From Rhodosalinus sp041685465 (GTDB taxonomy: Bacteria; Pseudomonadota; Alphaproteobacteria; Rhodobacterales; Rhodobacteraceae), in contig NZ_JAWLFS010000045.1 of the NCBI RefSeq assembly GCF_041685465.1, positions 1 to 15,382 on the forward strand: a stretch of DNA of 15,382 bases, given 5' to 3'. Shown here piece after piece: positions 1 through 7,229 of this stretch; positions within the stretch are counted from its first letter, which is position 1; every line of letters starts with the position of its first letter. The position numbers and the translations under genes were made by a program. The notes under the pieces were generated by a model. It was not told where the DNA came from. It saw only the letters and a list, made by a program, of their open reading frames with translations, and searched no databases.

Positions 1-974
1 GCGTTGAGCGCGGCGCCCTTGCGCAGGTTGTCGGAGACGCACCAGAGGTTCAGGCCGTTGTCGATGGTCGAATCCTGCCGGATGCGGCTGATGAAGGTGG
101 CGAAATCGCCCACGCATTCGATGGGCGTGACGTAGCCGCCGTCCTCGCGCTTGTCGACGACCATGAGGCCCGGCGCGGCGCGCAGGATGTCGCGCGCCTC
201 GTCCTCGTCGAGGTGCTCCTCGAACTCGAGGTTGATCGCCTCGGCATGGCCGACGAAGACCGGGACGCGCACGCAGGTGGCCGTGACCTTGATCGCGGCA
301 TCCACGATCTTCTTGGTCTCGGCGACCATCTTCCACTCCTCCTTGGTGGAGCCGTCCTCCATGAAGGAGTCGATGTGCGGGATCACGTTGAAGGCGATCT
401 GCTTCTGGAACTTCTTCGGCGCGATCTCTTCGGTCGGGTTGTAGATCGCCTTGGTCTGGTCCCAGAGCTCGTCCATCCCCTCCTTCCCTGCGCCGGAGAC
501 GGACTGATAGGTGGAGACCACCACCCGCCTGATCGTGGCGCGGTCGTGCAGCGGCTTGAGCGCCACGACCATCTGCGCGGTCGAGCAGTTGGGATTGGCG
601 ATGATGTTTTTCCTGGCGTAGCCCTCGACCGCCTCGGCGTTCACCTCCGGCACGACGAGCGGCACCTCCGGGTCGTAGCGGTAGAGGCTGGAGTTGTCGA
701 TCACCACGCAGCCGGCCTTCGCGGCCCTGGGCGCATGGGTCTTCGTCGCGTCCGAGCCGATGGCGAAGAGCGCGATGTCCCAGCCGGTGAAATCGAAGGC
801 CTCGAGGTCCTGCGTCTTGAGCGTCGCATCGCCGAAGCTCACCTCGGTGCCGAGCGAGCGGCGGCTGGCGAGCGCCGCGATCTCGTCCACCGGAAACTCG
901 CGCTCGGCGAGAATGTTCAGCATCTCGCGGCCCACGTTGCCCGTGGCGCCCACGACGGCGAGTCTGTAGCCCAT
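1..974 (-). CDS. asd: Aspartate-semialdehyde dehydrogenase, 3' end cut by window edge
   Basis: This enzyme reduces aspartyl-4-phosphate to aspartate-4-semialdehyde with NADPH in the cytoplasm. That is the branch-point step toward lysine, diaminopimelate, methionine and threonine. About 324 residues are visible and only some 15 C-terminal residues should be missing, judging from the usual ~340. The N-terminal Rossmann motif GATGNVG is at residues 9-15. The catalytic cysteine is Cys130 in NPNCSTAQ, and the later RVPVFVGHAEA segment carries the active-site histidine. The start is supported by a purine-rich AGGAG/GAGGA stretch just upstream on the minus strand. The gene lies 87 bp downstream of the MFS gene on the same strand, so read-through is possible. 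That gap holds a perfect 6-bp stem with a 3-nt loop (1001-1015) but no T-run. The family assignment is very secure; only the end is unseen. Confidence 0.97.
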   Translation of the reverse strand, partial: MGYRLAVVGATGNVGREMLNILAEREFPVDEIAALASRRSLGTEVSFGDATLKTQDLEAFDFTGWDIALFAIGSDATKTHAPRAAKAGCVVIDNSSLYRYDPEVPLVVPEVNAEAVEGYARKNIIANPNCSTAQMVVALKPLHDRATIRRVVVSTYQSVSGAGKEGMDELWDQTKAIYNPTEEIAPKKFQKQIAFNVIPHIDSFMEDGSTKEEWKMVAETKKIVDAAIKVTATCVRVPVFVGHAEAINLEFEEHLDEDEARDILRAAPGLMVVDKREDGGYVTPIECVGDFATFISRIRQDSTIDNGLNLWCVSDNLRKGAALN

Positions 975-1061
975 TGTCCTCGGCTCCTCGTGTTCTGCGC
1001 TGCGGCGCGGCCGCAGGGTCCGCGCGTCTTACACCAAGGCCGGAAGCGGCGAAAGGGCGGC

Positions 1062-2231
1062 TCAGTCGAGCCGGTCGCGCACGAAGAGGTAGGGGATCAG
1101 CCCCACGATCAGCAGCGCACCGAAGAGCAGGAAGACCGCGGCATAGGGGGCGACCGCGCTCTCGGCGCCCGCGGCGACGCCGGCGTGCAGCCGGCCGGTC
1201 ACCATCTGCATCAGCCCGACGCCGCCGATGCTGAAGAGGTTCATCAGCGTCACGCCCCGCCCGGCGAGGTGCATCGGCACGTTGGCCCGCGCGTGCGCCA
1301 TCATCAGCGGATAACCCATGCCGAAGAAACCCACGGCCGCGAAGAGCGCGAGCGCCGTCCAGTAGTCGGCCAGCGGCACGGCCCAGAGCGCGAGGCAGGC
1401 CGCCGCGCCGAAGAGCGTGCCACCCGTCACCACCCACTTGCGCGTGCCGAGCCAGCGGTCGAGCGGGCCGTAGGCGAAGGTGCCCGCGATCATGGCCAGC
1501 CCCATGACCAGGGTCGCGGTGCCCGCGGTCGTCGCCTGCACATCCGCCATGTAGGGCCCGATCCAGAGCCCCCGCAGCCCCGCCGCCGGCGCGTAATGCA
1601 CCAGCATCAGCGGCATGATGAGCCAGAGCGCCGGGATGCGCAGCACGTCGAGCAGGCTGCCTTTCGCGCCCCCCTCGAGGGCCGGCGGGTCCTGCACGAA
1701 GGCGAACATCGCCAGTGCGAGCCCCCCCGTCACGCCGGCCAGCGTGAAAAGCGTCGCGCGCCAGCCCACGGCCTCGACCAGAAGCTCGAGGGGCACGGTG
1801 CTCGCCAGGTTGCCGATCGAGCCGACGCCGATCATCACCGCGCCGAGCGTGGCGAAGGCCGCGGCCGGGAAGCTCCGGGCGAAGATGAAGTAGCTTCCCA
1901 TCAGCACGGGTGCGCAGCCCACGCCGATCAGCGCCATCGCGGCCGAGACATGCGCCGGCGTCTGCGCAAGGCCGAAGAGGATCGCGCCCCCCGCGCCGCC
2001 GATCAGGAAGAGGACGGACGCGGTGCGCCGCGGCCCCAGCCGGTCGAGCGCCCAGCCCACCGGCACCTGCATCGCCGCGAAGGCGAGGAACCAGAGCCCG
2101 GAGGCCTGCGCGAGGTCGTCGGGCGTGGCGCCCAGATCGCGGGCCAGCGGGTCGGACAGGACGGCGAGAAAGGCGCGAAAGAATTGACTGAAAACATAGG
2201 CCAGTCCGAGAAGCACCAATCCGAGCCGCAT
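1062..2231 (-). CDS. Major facilitator superfamily (MFS) transporter
   Basis: A 389-residue integral inner-membrane protein, probably a secondary transporter with about 12 helices. The length and the even spread of long hydrophobic segments rich in Gly, Ala, Leu and Phe fit the family. The loop after the second helix carries a clear MFS motif A (GWALDRLGPRRTA, residues 59-71). A second, half-repeated version (PLDRWLGTRK) follows the eighth predicted helix, as expected from the internal duplication. The start at 2231 is chosen because a strong GGAGGAGGG Shine-Dalgarno precedes it; a longer reading from 2504 would add a non-hydrophobic, Arg-rich tail and is unlikely. The gene is divergent from the hotdog gene starting at 2425 and points toward asd. 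I cannot infer the substrate from sequence or neighbours. Confidence 0.9.
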   Translation of the reverse strand: MRLGLVLLGLAYVFSQFFRAFLAVLSDPLARDLGATPDDLAQASGLWFLAFAAMQVPVGWALDRLGPRRTASVLFLIGGAGGAILFGLAQTPAHVSAAMALIGVGCAPVLMGSYFIFARSFPAAAFATLGAVMIGVGSIGNLASTVPLELLVEAVGWRATLFTLAGVTGGLALAMFAFVQDPPALEGGAKGSLLDVLRIPALWLIMPLMLVHYAPAAGLRGLWIGPYMADVQATTAGTATLVMGLAMIAGTFAYGPLDRWLGTRKWVVTGGTLFGAAACLALWAVPLADYWTALALFAAVGFFGMGYPLMMAHARANVPMHLAGRGVTLMNLFSIGGVGLMQMVTGRLHAGVAAGAESAVAPYAAVFLLFGALLIVGLIPYLFVRDRLD

Positions 2232-2424
2232 GCCTTGTCCCTCCTCCCCGTGAACCGCGGATGGGTCGCATGGCGGGCGGGCGGCTGCAAGCGCGCGATC
2301 GTGCGGCCACCTGCGCCGTGGTGCGCGCGGCCGTTGCGTCGGCGACGAAACCCGCCCACACTGAACGCGTTGGCGCCGTGACGCACGACAGGCACGGCCC
2401 GCAACGTGCCGGAGGACTGGCCGA
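2232..2424. promoter_or_regulatory. Divergent intergenic region between MFS gene and hotdog gene
   Basis: These 193 bp separate two divergent start codons and must hold both promoters. No convincing -35/-10 pair can be read in this GC-rich DNA. A perfect inverted repeat, GGCACG at 2391-2396 and CGTGCC at 2405-2410 with an 8-nt loop, sits directly before the GGAGGA ribosome-binding site (2411-2416) of the gene at 2425. As RNA it could form a small hairpin beside the ribosome-binding site; as DNA it could be an operator half-site pair. Either role is inference. Confidence 0.4.
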
Positions 2425-2784
2425 ATGACGCTGAACCTGCTCGCCCGCTGGACGCCCTCGCATGCCGAATTCGCGGAGTTCGCCCGCATCACCGACGACG
2501 ACAACCCGATCCATCTCGACGACGGGGTCTATGCCATCGGCGGTTTTCCACGGCCCGTGGCGCCGGGCATGCTGATCTACGCCCGGCTCTGGGCGATGCT
2601 GCGCGAGGCGCGCCCGATGGTGCGGCCCGAGCTGCACATGCTCGTCTTTCCCAACCCGTGCTACGCCGGCGAAGAGGTGCGCCTCGAAGTCCGGCAGGAG
2701 GCCGAGGATACGCCGATCGTCCTGCGCGCCGTGCGCGCGATCGACGACAGCGAGGTGATGATCGGCGAACTGGAGGTGCAGTGA
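2425..2784 (+). CDS. MaoC/PhaJ-like hotdog dehydratase, catalytic-type
   Basis: A 119-residue single hotdog domain of the (R)-specific enoyl-CoA/ACP hydratase (MaoC-like) family, which adds or removes water at 2-enoyl thioesters. The diagnostic motif is intact: TDDDNPIH at residues 23-30 gives the expected Asp25-x-Asn27-Pro-x-His30 catalytic signature. It is followed by RPVAPGML (43-50), the position of the family's conserved Gly-Met-Leu helix start. The length is typical of short PhaJ-like proteins. A GGAGGA ribosome-binding site lies 8 nt before the ATG. The stop codon overlaps the next ATG by one base (TGATG), so the two genes should be translationally coupled. The next gene is a second hotdog protein without these catalytic residues. 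The true substrate (fatty acyl-CoA, a branched or short acyl thioester, or an ACP-bound chain) cannot be told. Confidence 0.82.
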   Translation: MTLNLLARWTPSHAEFAEFARITDDDNPIHLDDGVYAIGGFPRPVAPGMLIYARLWAMLREARPMVRPELHMLVFPNPCYAGEEVRLEVRQEAEDTPIVLRAVRAIDDSEVMIGELEVQ

Positions 2785-3134
2785 TGGAGCCCGGCGCCAG
2801 CGCGCAACTGACGCGCACCTTCACGCGCGACGACGCGGCCGATCTTGCCCGGCTGACGGGCATCGTGGTGCGCGAGAATGTACCCGAACCGCTGATCGGC
2901 GGGCTGATCGCCTGCCTGCTGGGCACGCGGCTTCCGGGGCACGGCACCAACTGGCTGAAGCAGGATCTCCAGTTTCTCGAGCCGGTGCCTCTCGGCACGG
3001 ACCTGACCGCGCGGGTCGAGGTGACGCGGGTGCGCCCCGAGAAAGACCTCGTCGATCTCTGGGCCAGCGTGCGCATGGCCGACGGCACCCTTGTCTGCGA
3101 AGGCCGCGCGCTTGTCCGTGCGCGGGGCCGCTGA
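2784..3134 (+). CDS. Hotdog-fold MaoC-like protein lacking the catalytic motif
   Basis: A 116-residue protein whose second half matches MaoC/PhaJ hydratases well: GGLIACLLGTRLPGHGTNWL (39-58), then QFLEPVPLGTDLTARVEV (63-80), then RVRPEKDLVDLWASV (82-96). In family members the segment after LTG contains Asp-x-Asn-Pro-x-His. Here it is replaced by IVVRENVPEPLI (27-38), so both catalytic residues and roughly 20 residues of the active-site overhang are missing. The rest is well kept, so this looks like a maintained non-catalytic subunit and not decay. It starts inside the stop codon of the catalytic paralogue (shared A of TGATG), which suggests one transcript and stoichiometric synthesis. Mycobacterial HadAB/HadBC dehydratases show the same split between active and inactive hotdog partners. 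A thioesterase-like role cannot be excluded. Confidence 0.75.
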   Translation: MEPGASAQLTRTFTRDDAADLARLTGIVVRENVPEPLIGGLIACLLGTRLPGHGTNWLKQDLQFLEPVPLGTDLTARVEVTRVRPEKDLVDLWASVRMADGTLVCEGRALVRARGR

Positions 3135-3183
3135 CGGCGTGCCGGGGGTGGCGGGCGCGGACAGGGGCGCTTAAGACAGGCGC

Positions 3184-3516
3184 ATGAGCGCCAGGGATCA
3201 CCCCGTCTACACCCTCCTCGTGGAGGCCGGCCGCAAGCCCGGCGACGGGCTGCCCGAGGGCGCGACCGGCGCGGCGCTTCTCTGCTACGCCGGCGGCGTG
3301 GACGAGGCCGAGGCCGTGCGCGAGACGGTGGCGATCCTCAAGCAGGCGGGGCTTTCCGTGCTCGACGTGGAAGGCCACGGCACGGCCGAGGAGCGCCGCG
3401 CGCAGGGCCACGAGATCGACGCCGAGGAAGCGGGGCTGATGGCGCGCGCGGCGGAGGAGAACGCGGTGATCGTCGCGCAGGTCACGCCCTTCTTCGACGA
3501 GGAGGCGCCGGACTGA
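3184..3516 (+). CDS. Small acidic protein of unknown function upstream of dapE
   Basis: A 110-residue soluble protein with no signal peptide or membrane segment. I do not recognise a named domain. The pattern of alternating hydrophobic strands and amphipathic helices (AALLCYAGG, a DEAEAVRETVAILKQAG helix, LSVLDVEGHG, and a long Glu/Ala-rich helix before AVIVAQVTPFF) suggests a small alpha/beta domain. The composition is strongly acidic, with a C-terminal FFDEEAPD. Good reading-frame coding bias and the 25-bp gap to dapE support it as a real gene probably co-transcribed with dapE. The ATG is preceded by only a weak AGG. A CTTAAG hexamer 8 nt upstream could be a -10 element giving a near-leaderless message. 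Its position suggests a link to the diaminopimelate pathway, but that is guilt by association only. Confidence 0.7.
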   Translation: MSARDHPVYTLLVEAGRKPGDGLPEGATGAALLCYAGGVDEAEAVRETVAILKQAGLSVLDVEGHGTAEERRAQGHEIDAEEAGLMARAAEENAVIVAQVTPFFDEEAPD

Positions 3517-3541
3517 GCGCCGCCGCCCGGGGAGAGACGCA

Positions 3542-4687
3542 ATGCCCACCGATCCCGTCGCGCTGACCGCCGACCTGATCCGCTGCCCCTCGGTCACGCC
3601 CGAGGAAGGCGGTGCGCTCGCGCTGCTCGCCGACCGGCTGTCGGCCGCGGGATTCGACTGCCGCCGCGCCGACCGCGCCGGCGTCGCCAACCTCTTCGCC
3701 CGCTGGGGGCCGAGGGAGGCCGCGCGCCGCTTCGGCTTCAACGGGCATACCGACGTGGTGCCCGTGGGCGACGCCGCGGCCTGGAGCGTGCCGCCCTTCG
3801 GCGCGGAGCGGCGCGACGGCGCGCTCTGGGGCCGCGGCGCGACCGACATGAAATCCGGCGTCGCCGCCTTCGCCGCCGCGGCGATCGACCTCGTGACCGG
3901 GACCCCGCCCGAGGATGGCGCCGTGATCCTCGCCATCACGGGCGACGAGGAGGGCCCGGCCCTGGACGGCACCGCGGCGCTGCTCGACTGGATGGCGGAG
4001 GAAGGCGAATCGATGTCGGTCTGCCTCGTCGGCGAACCCACGAGCCGGGAGCGGCTGGGCGACACGATCAAGATCGGGCGGCGCGGCTCGCTCTCGGCGT
4101 TCTTCACCGTGACCGGCGTGCAGGGCCACGCCGCCTACCCGCACCGCGCGGTGAACCCGCTGCCGGCGATGGCGCGGCTGATGGACCGGCTGGCCTCGGC
4201 CAGGCTCGACGAGGGCACCGCGCACTTCGATCCCTCGACGCTCGCCGTGGTGACCATCGACACCGGCAACCCGGCGACCAACGTGATCCCGGCGGCCTGC
4301 AGGGCCACCGTCAACATCCGCTTCAACGACCGCCACAGCGGCGCGAGCCTGATCCGCTGGCTCGAGGCCGAGGCGGCAGCGATCGCGCAGGCCTTCGGCG
4401 TCGGCGTGGAGATGGAGACGAAGCTCTCGGGCGAAGCCTTCCTGACGCCGCCGGGGCCGCTCTCGGAGCTGGTGGCAGAGGCGGTGACGGCCGAGACGGG
4501 CCTCCGGCCCGAGCTCTCCACCGGCGGCGGCACCTCGGACGCGCGCTTCGTCAAGGATCACTGCCCCGTGGTCGAGTTCGGCCTGACCGGGCGGACGATG
4601 CACCAGGTGGACGAGCATGTGCCCGTCGACGAGATCGAGGCGCTCTCCCGCATCTACGCCCGCCTCCTGCGCGGCTATTTCGCGTGA
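3542..4687 (+). CDS. dapE: Succinyl-diaminopimelate desuccinylase
   Basis: This dinuclear zinc amidohydrolase (M20 family) cleaves N-succinyl-LL-diaminopimelate to LL-diaminopimelate and succinate, supplying meso-DAP for peptidoglycan and lysine. The 381-residue length is typical. The first metal-binding motif GHTDVVP has His69 and Asp71. The bridging aspartate is Asp102 in GRGATDMK. GDEEG (134-138) carries the catalytic base and a metal-ligand glutamate, CLVGEPTS (161-168) follows, and the C-terminal HQVDEHVPVDE gives the last ligand His354. The lid/dimerisation domain occupies the middle (roughly 178-295). A GGGGAGAG ribosome-binding site precedes the ATG with good spacing. The gene follows the 110-residue unknown gene by 25 bp, likely in one operon. 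DapE is preferred over the related ArgE because of the GRGATDMKSG and HQVDE signatures. Confidence 0.95.
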   Translation: MPTDPVALTADLIRCPSVTPEEGGALALLADRLSAAGFDCRRADRAGVANLFARWGPREAARRFGFNGHTDVVPVGDAAAWSVPPFGAERRDGALWGRGATDMKSGVAAFAAAAIDLVTGTPPEDGAVILAITGDEEGPALDGTAALLDWMAEEGESMSVCLVGEPTSRERLGDTIKIGRRGSLSAFFTVTGVQGHAAYPHRAVNPLPAMARLMDRLASARLDEGTAHFDPSTLAVVTIDTGNPATNVIPAACRATVNIRFNDRHSGASLIRWLEAEAAAIAQAFGVGVEMETKLSGEAFLTPPGPLSELVAEAVTAETGLRPELSTGGGTSDARFVKDHCPVVEFGLTGRTMHQVDEHVPVDEIEALSRIYARLLRGYFA

Positions 4688-4697
4688 CGTGACCGGC

Positions 4698-4723
4698 GAA
4701 GATCTTTCGTACGAAAAATCTTC
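4698..4723. repeat. 26-bp near-perfect palindrome centred on TTTCGTACGAAA, copy 1
   Basis: The sequence is symmetric about 4710.5. It has one mismatched pair (positions 4704 and 4717) and outer arms GAAGAT/ATCTTC. It lies 10 bp after the dapE stop. The core TTTCGTACGAAA is shared with a second palindrome 46 bp away, centre to centre. It could be a dispersed intergenic palindrome, a protein-binding site, or an RNA hairpin stabilising the dapE message. There is no T-run for a classic terminator. Confidence 0.85.
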
Positions 4724-4744
4724 TGCCCGCGCTCCGCAGGCCTG

Positions 4745-4768
4745 GCGAATTTTCGTACGAAAATTCGC
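4745..4768. repeat. 24-bp perfect palindrome centred on TTTCGTACGAAA, copy 2
   Basis: Every base from 4745 to 4768 pairs with its mirror about 4756.5. The outer arms are GCGAAT/ATTCGC, different from those of copy 1, while the inner TTTCGTACGAAA is identical. Conservation of the core with divergent arms that each stay self-complementary indicates selection for, or a mechanism making, the palindrome itself. The pair fills the 144-bp space between dapE and rnr and is AT-rich against a very GC-rich background. Confidence 0.88.
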
Positions 4769-4831
4769 GGGCTCCGGTGCAGCGCCGCTTTTCGCGGTGA
4801 CGCGCTCCGCGCCGCGTGCTAGGCGGCGCGC

Positions 4832-7129
4832 ATGGCGAAATTGCCCACCAAGGACGACATCCTGCGCTGGGTCGAGGACAACCCGACCCTCGCCTCCAAG
4901 CGCGACATCGCGAAGGCCTTCGGGCTCAAGGGCGCGGACCGCGTCGAGCTCAAGCGGCTGCTGAAGGAGCTCGAGGACGAGGGCCACCTCGAGAAGCGCA
5001 AGAAGACCTACCGCGACCCGGAGCGCCTGCCGCCCGTCACCGTGCTGGAAGTCGCCGGCCCCGACGACGCGGGCGATCTCTTCGCCCGCCCGCTCGAATG
5101 GCACGGCGAGGGGGTGGAGCCCCGCGTGCTCGTGGTGCCGCGCGCCTCCGATCCGGCGCTGGGCGCGGGGGACCGCATCCTCGCCAAGCTCGCGCCGGTC
5201 AAGGGCGAGGGCCACAACTACGAGGCGCGGCTCATCCGCCGCATCGGCGCGACACCGCGCCGGGTGCTCGGCGTCTTCCGCAAGGATGCCGAGGGCGGGC
5301 GCATCGTGCCCATCGACAAGGGCGACGGCAAGGAGTGGACCGTCGCGCCCGACGCCATGCACGGCGCGAAGGACGGCGAGCTTGTCGAGGCCGAGCACGC
5401 AGGGCCCAAGGGCCGCATGGGCCTGCCCCGCGCGCGGGTGGTTGCGCGGCTCGGCGATCCCTCGGAGCCGAAGGCCGTCTCGCTCATCGCGATCCACCAG
5501 CACGGCATCCCGCACGACTTCCCCGAGGAGGTGCTGGAGGAGGCCGACCGCATGAAGCCCGCGGGCCTCTCGGGGCGCGAGGACCTGCGCGACATGCCGC
5601 TGGTGACGATCGACCCGGCGGATGCGCGCGACCACGACGACGCGGTCTGGGCGCATGCCGACGACGATCCGAAGAACGCCGGCGGCCACGTGATCTGGGT
5701 CGCCATCGCCGATGTCGCCCATTACGTGCGCCCCGGCTCCGCCATCGACCGGGAGGCGCGCCGGCGCGGCAACTCCAGCTATTTCCCCGACCGGGTCGTG
5801 CCGATGCTGCCCGACCGGCTGTCGGGCGATCTCTGCTCGCTGCACGAGGGCGTGCCGCGCGCCGTCGTCGCGGTGCGGATGCAGATCGACGCCGCGGGCC
5901 GAAAGATCGGCCACCGTTTCGTGCGGGGGCTGATGCGCTCGGCCGCCTCGCTCACCTACGAGCAGGCGCAGGCGGCCGAGGACGGCGCGCCGGACGACAA
6001 GGCCGCGCCGCTCGTCGCGGAGGTGATCCATCCGCTCTTCGCCGCCTGGCGCGCGCTGGTGAGCGCACGGAACGAGCGCCAGCCGCTCGACCTCGACCTG
6101 CCCGAGCGCAAGGTGGAGCTCTCGGAGGAGGGCAAGGTCGTCTCGGTCAATTTCCGCGACCGGCTCGATGCGCACAAGCTCGTCGAGGAGTTCATGGTCG
6201 CGGCCAATGTCGCCGCCGCCGAGACGCTGATCGCGCGGAAGTCGCCGCTCCTCTTCCGGGTGCACGAGGAGCCGGACCCGATGAAGCTCGACGCGCTGCG
6301 CGAGACGGCGGAGGCGGCGGGCCTCACCCTCGCCAAGGGGCAGGTGCTGCACACCGCGCACCTGAACCGCCTGCTCGGTCAGGCGGCGGGGTCCGACGAG
6401 GCGGAGCTCATCAACATGGCGACGCTGCGCGCGATGACGCAGGCCTATTACTCGCCCGCGAACCTCGGGCACTTCGGCCTCGCGCTGCAGTCCTACGCGC
6501 ATTTCACCTCGCCGATCCGGCGCTATGCCGACCTGATCGTGCACCGCGCGCTGATTTCGGCGCACGGCTGGGGCGAGGACGGCCTCTCGCGGGAGGAGGT
6601 CGAGCGGCTCGAGCAGACGGCGATCCACATCTCCGAAACCGAGCGCCGCTCGATGGCGGCCGAGCGCGACACCACGGACCGCTACCTCGCCGCCTATCTC
6701 TCGGACCGCGTGGGCGCGGAGTTCACCGGCCGGATCAGCGGCGTCGCGCGCTTCGGCGCCTTCGTGAAGCTCGACGAGACGGGCGCCGACGGGCTGATCC
6801 CGATGCGCAACATCGGGCGGGAATACTTCGTCTTCGACGCCAGGCGGCAGGAGCTGATGGGCGCCGACACGGGCACCGTCATCAAGCCGGGTCAGCGGGT
6901 GACCGTGCGCCTCGCGGAGGCGGCGCCGGTCACCGGGGGCGTCGCGCTGGAGCTGCTGGAGCTCGAGGACGAGGCGCTGCCCGGCGCCCGGGCCCGACGC
7001 GGCGCCGGCGGCCCGCCCCGCCGCAAGGCCGCGCAGGCCAAGCGCAAGACGACCAAGGCGAAGGACAAGGCCGAGCGCAAGGACAAGGCCGCACAGAGCG
7101 AACGCAGGGTCACCCGGAAGCGGCGGTAA
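4832..7129 (+). CDS. rnr: Ribonuclease R (RNase II/RNB family 3'-5' exoribonuclease)
   Basis: This processive, Mg-dependent 3'-5' exoribonuclease degrades structured RNA and takes part in rRNA and mRNA quality control in the cytoplasm. The order of domains in the 765 residues is standard. There is an N-terminal winged-helix segment (about 5-60), cold-shock-type domains, and then the RNB core with IDPADARDHDDAVWA, where Asp261, Asp267, Asp269 and Asp270 are the four expected metal ligands. HFTSPIRRYADL (557-568) is the conserved RNA-channel motif. A C-terminal S1 domain follows (about 628-713), then a Lys/Arg-rich tail (about 727-765), which in E. coli RNase R helps unwind duplex RNA. No clear Shine-Dalgarno precedes the ATG; a TGCTAG hexamer ends 9 nt upstream and could act as a -10. 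The N-terminal helix-turn-helix and basic tail favour RNase R over RNase II. Confidence 0.96.
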   Translation: MAKLPTKDDILRWVEDNPTLASKRDIAKAFGLKGADRVELKRLLKELEDEGHLEKRKKTYRDPERLPPVTVLEVAGPDDAGDLFARPLEWHGEGVEPRVLVVPRASDPALGAGDRILAKLAPVKGEGHNYEARLIRRIGATPRRVLGVFRKDAEGGRIVPIDKGDGKEWTVAPDAMHGAKDGELVEAEHAGPKGRMGLPRARVVARLGDPSEPKAVSLIAIHQHGIPHDFPEEVLEEADRMKPAGLSGREDLRDMPLVTIDPADARDHDDAVWAHADDDPKNAGGHVIWVAIADVAHYVRPGSAIDREARRRGNSSYFPDRVVPMLPDRLSGDLCSLHEGVPRAVVAVRMQIDAAGRKIGHRFVRGLMRSAASLTYEQAQAAEDGAPDDKAAPLVAEVIHPLFAAWRALVSARNERQPLDLDLPERKVELSEEGKVVSVNFRDRLDAHKLVEEFMVAANVAAAETLIARKSPLLFRVHEEPDPMKLDALRETAEAAGLTLAKGQVLHTAHLNRLLGQAAGSDEAELINMATLRAMTQAYYSPANLGHFGLALQSYAHFTSPIRRYADLIVHRALISAHGWGEDGLSREEVERLEQTAIHISETERRSMAAERDTTDRYLAAYLSDRVGAEFTGRISGVARFGAFVKLDETGADGLIPMRNIGREYFVFDARRQELMGADTGTVIKPGQRVTVRLAEAAPVTGGVALELLELEDEALPGARARRGAGGPPRRKAAQAKRKTTKAKDKAERKDKAAQSERRVTRKRR

Positions 7130-7160
7130 GCCGCCCGCGGGACGCGGCCGGGACGCGGCC
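7130..7160 (+). terminator. Possible hairpin after rnr, including an 11-bp tandem repeat
   Basis: Directly after the rnr stop, GCCGC (7130-7134) can pair with GCGGC (7144-7148). GGGACGCGGCC occurs twice in tandem (7139-7149 and 7150-7160), and CTTCCTT follows. The GC-rich stem followed by a short T-containing stretch is only a weak match to an intrinsic terminator. Confidence 0.25.
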
Positions 7161-7185
7161 CTTCCTTGAGGACGCGTTTCGCGGT

Positions 7186-7213
7186 ATCCTGCGACAAAAC
7201 AGTCCGACAGGAT
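7186..7213. promoter_or_regulatory. Inverted repeat upstream of the transglycosylase gene
   Basis: ATCCTG (7186-7191) and CAGGAT (7208-7213) form a perfect 6-bp inverted repeat around a 16-nt, relatively AT-rich spacer. It ends 16 nt before the ATG at 7230 and just before the GAGCAGG ribosome-binding site (7215-7221). It may be an operator or a leader hairpin. No promoter hexamers are clear. Confidence 0.25.
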
Positions 7214-7229
7214 CGAGCAGGCCCGTATC

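Noticed and set aside
1001..1015. Hairpin TGCGGC-gcg-GCCGCA between the MFS gene and asd as a terminator
   Set aside because: No T-run on either side. Such short GC stems are expected by chance in this composition.
213..2381. Long plus-strand open frame across asd and the MFS gene
   Set aside because: Low-complexity Arg/His-rich product antisense to two well-recognised genes.
4698..4768. The two palindromes as a classical intrinsic terminator
   Set aside because: Neither palindrome is followed by a T-run on either strand, and the symmetry runs to the centre with no separate loop.
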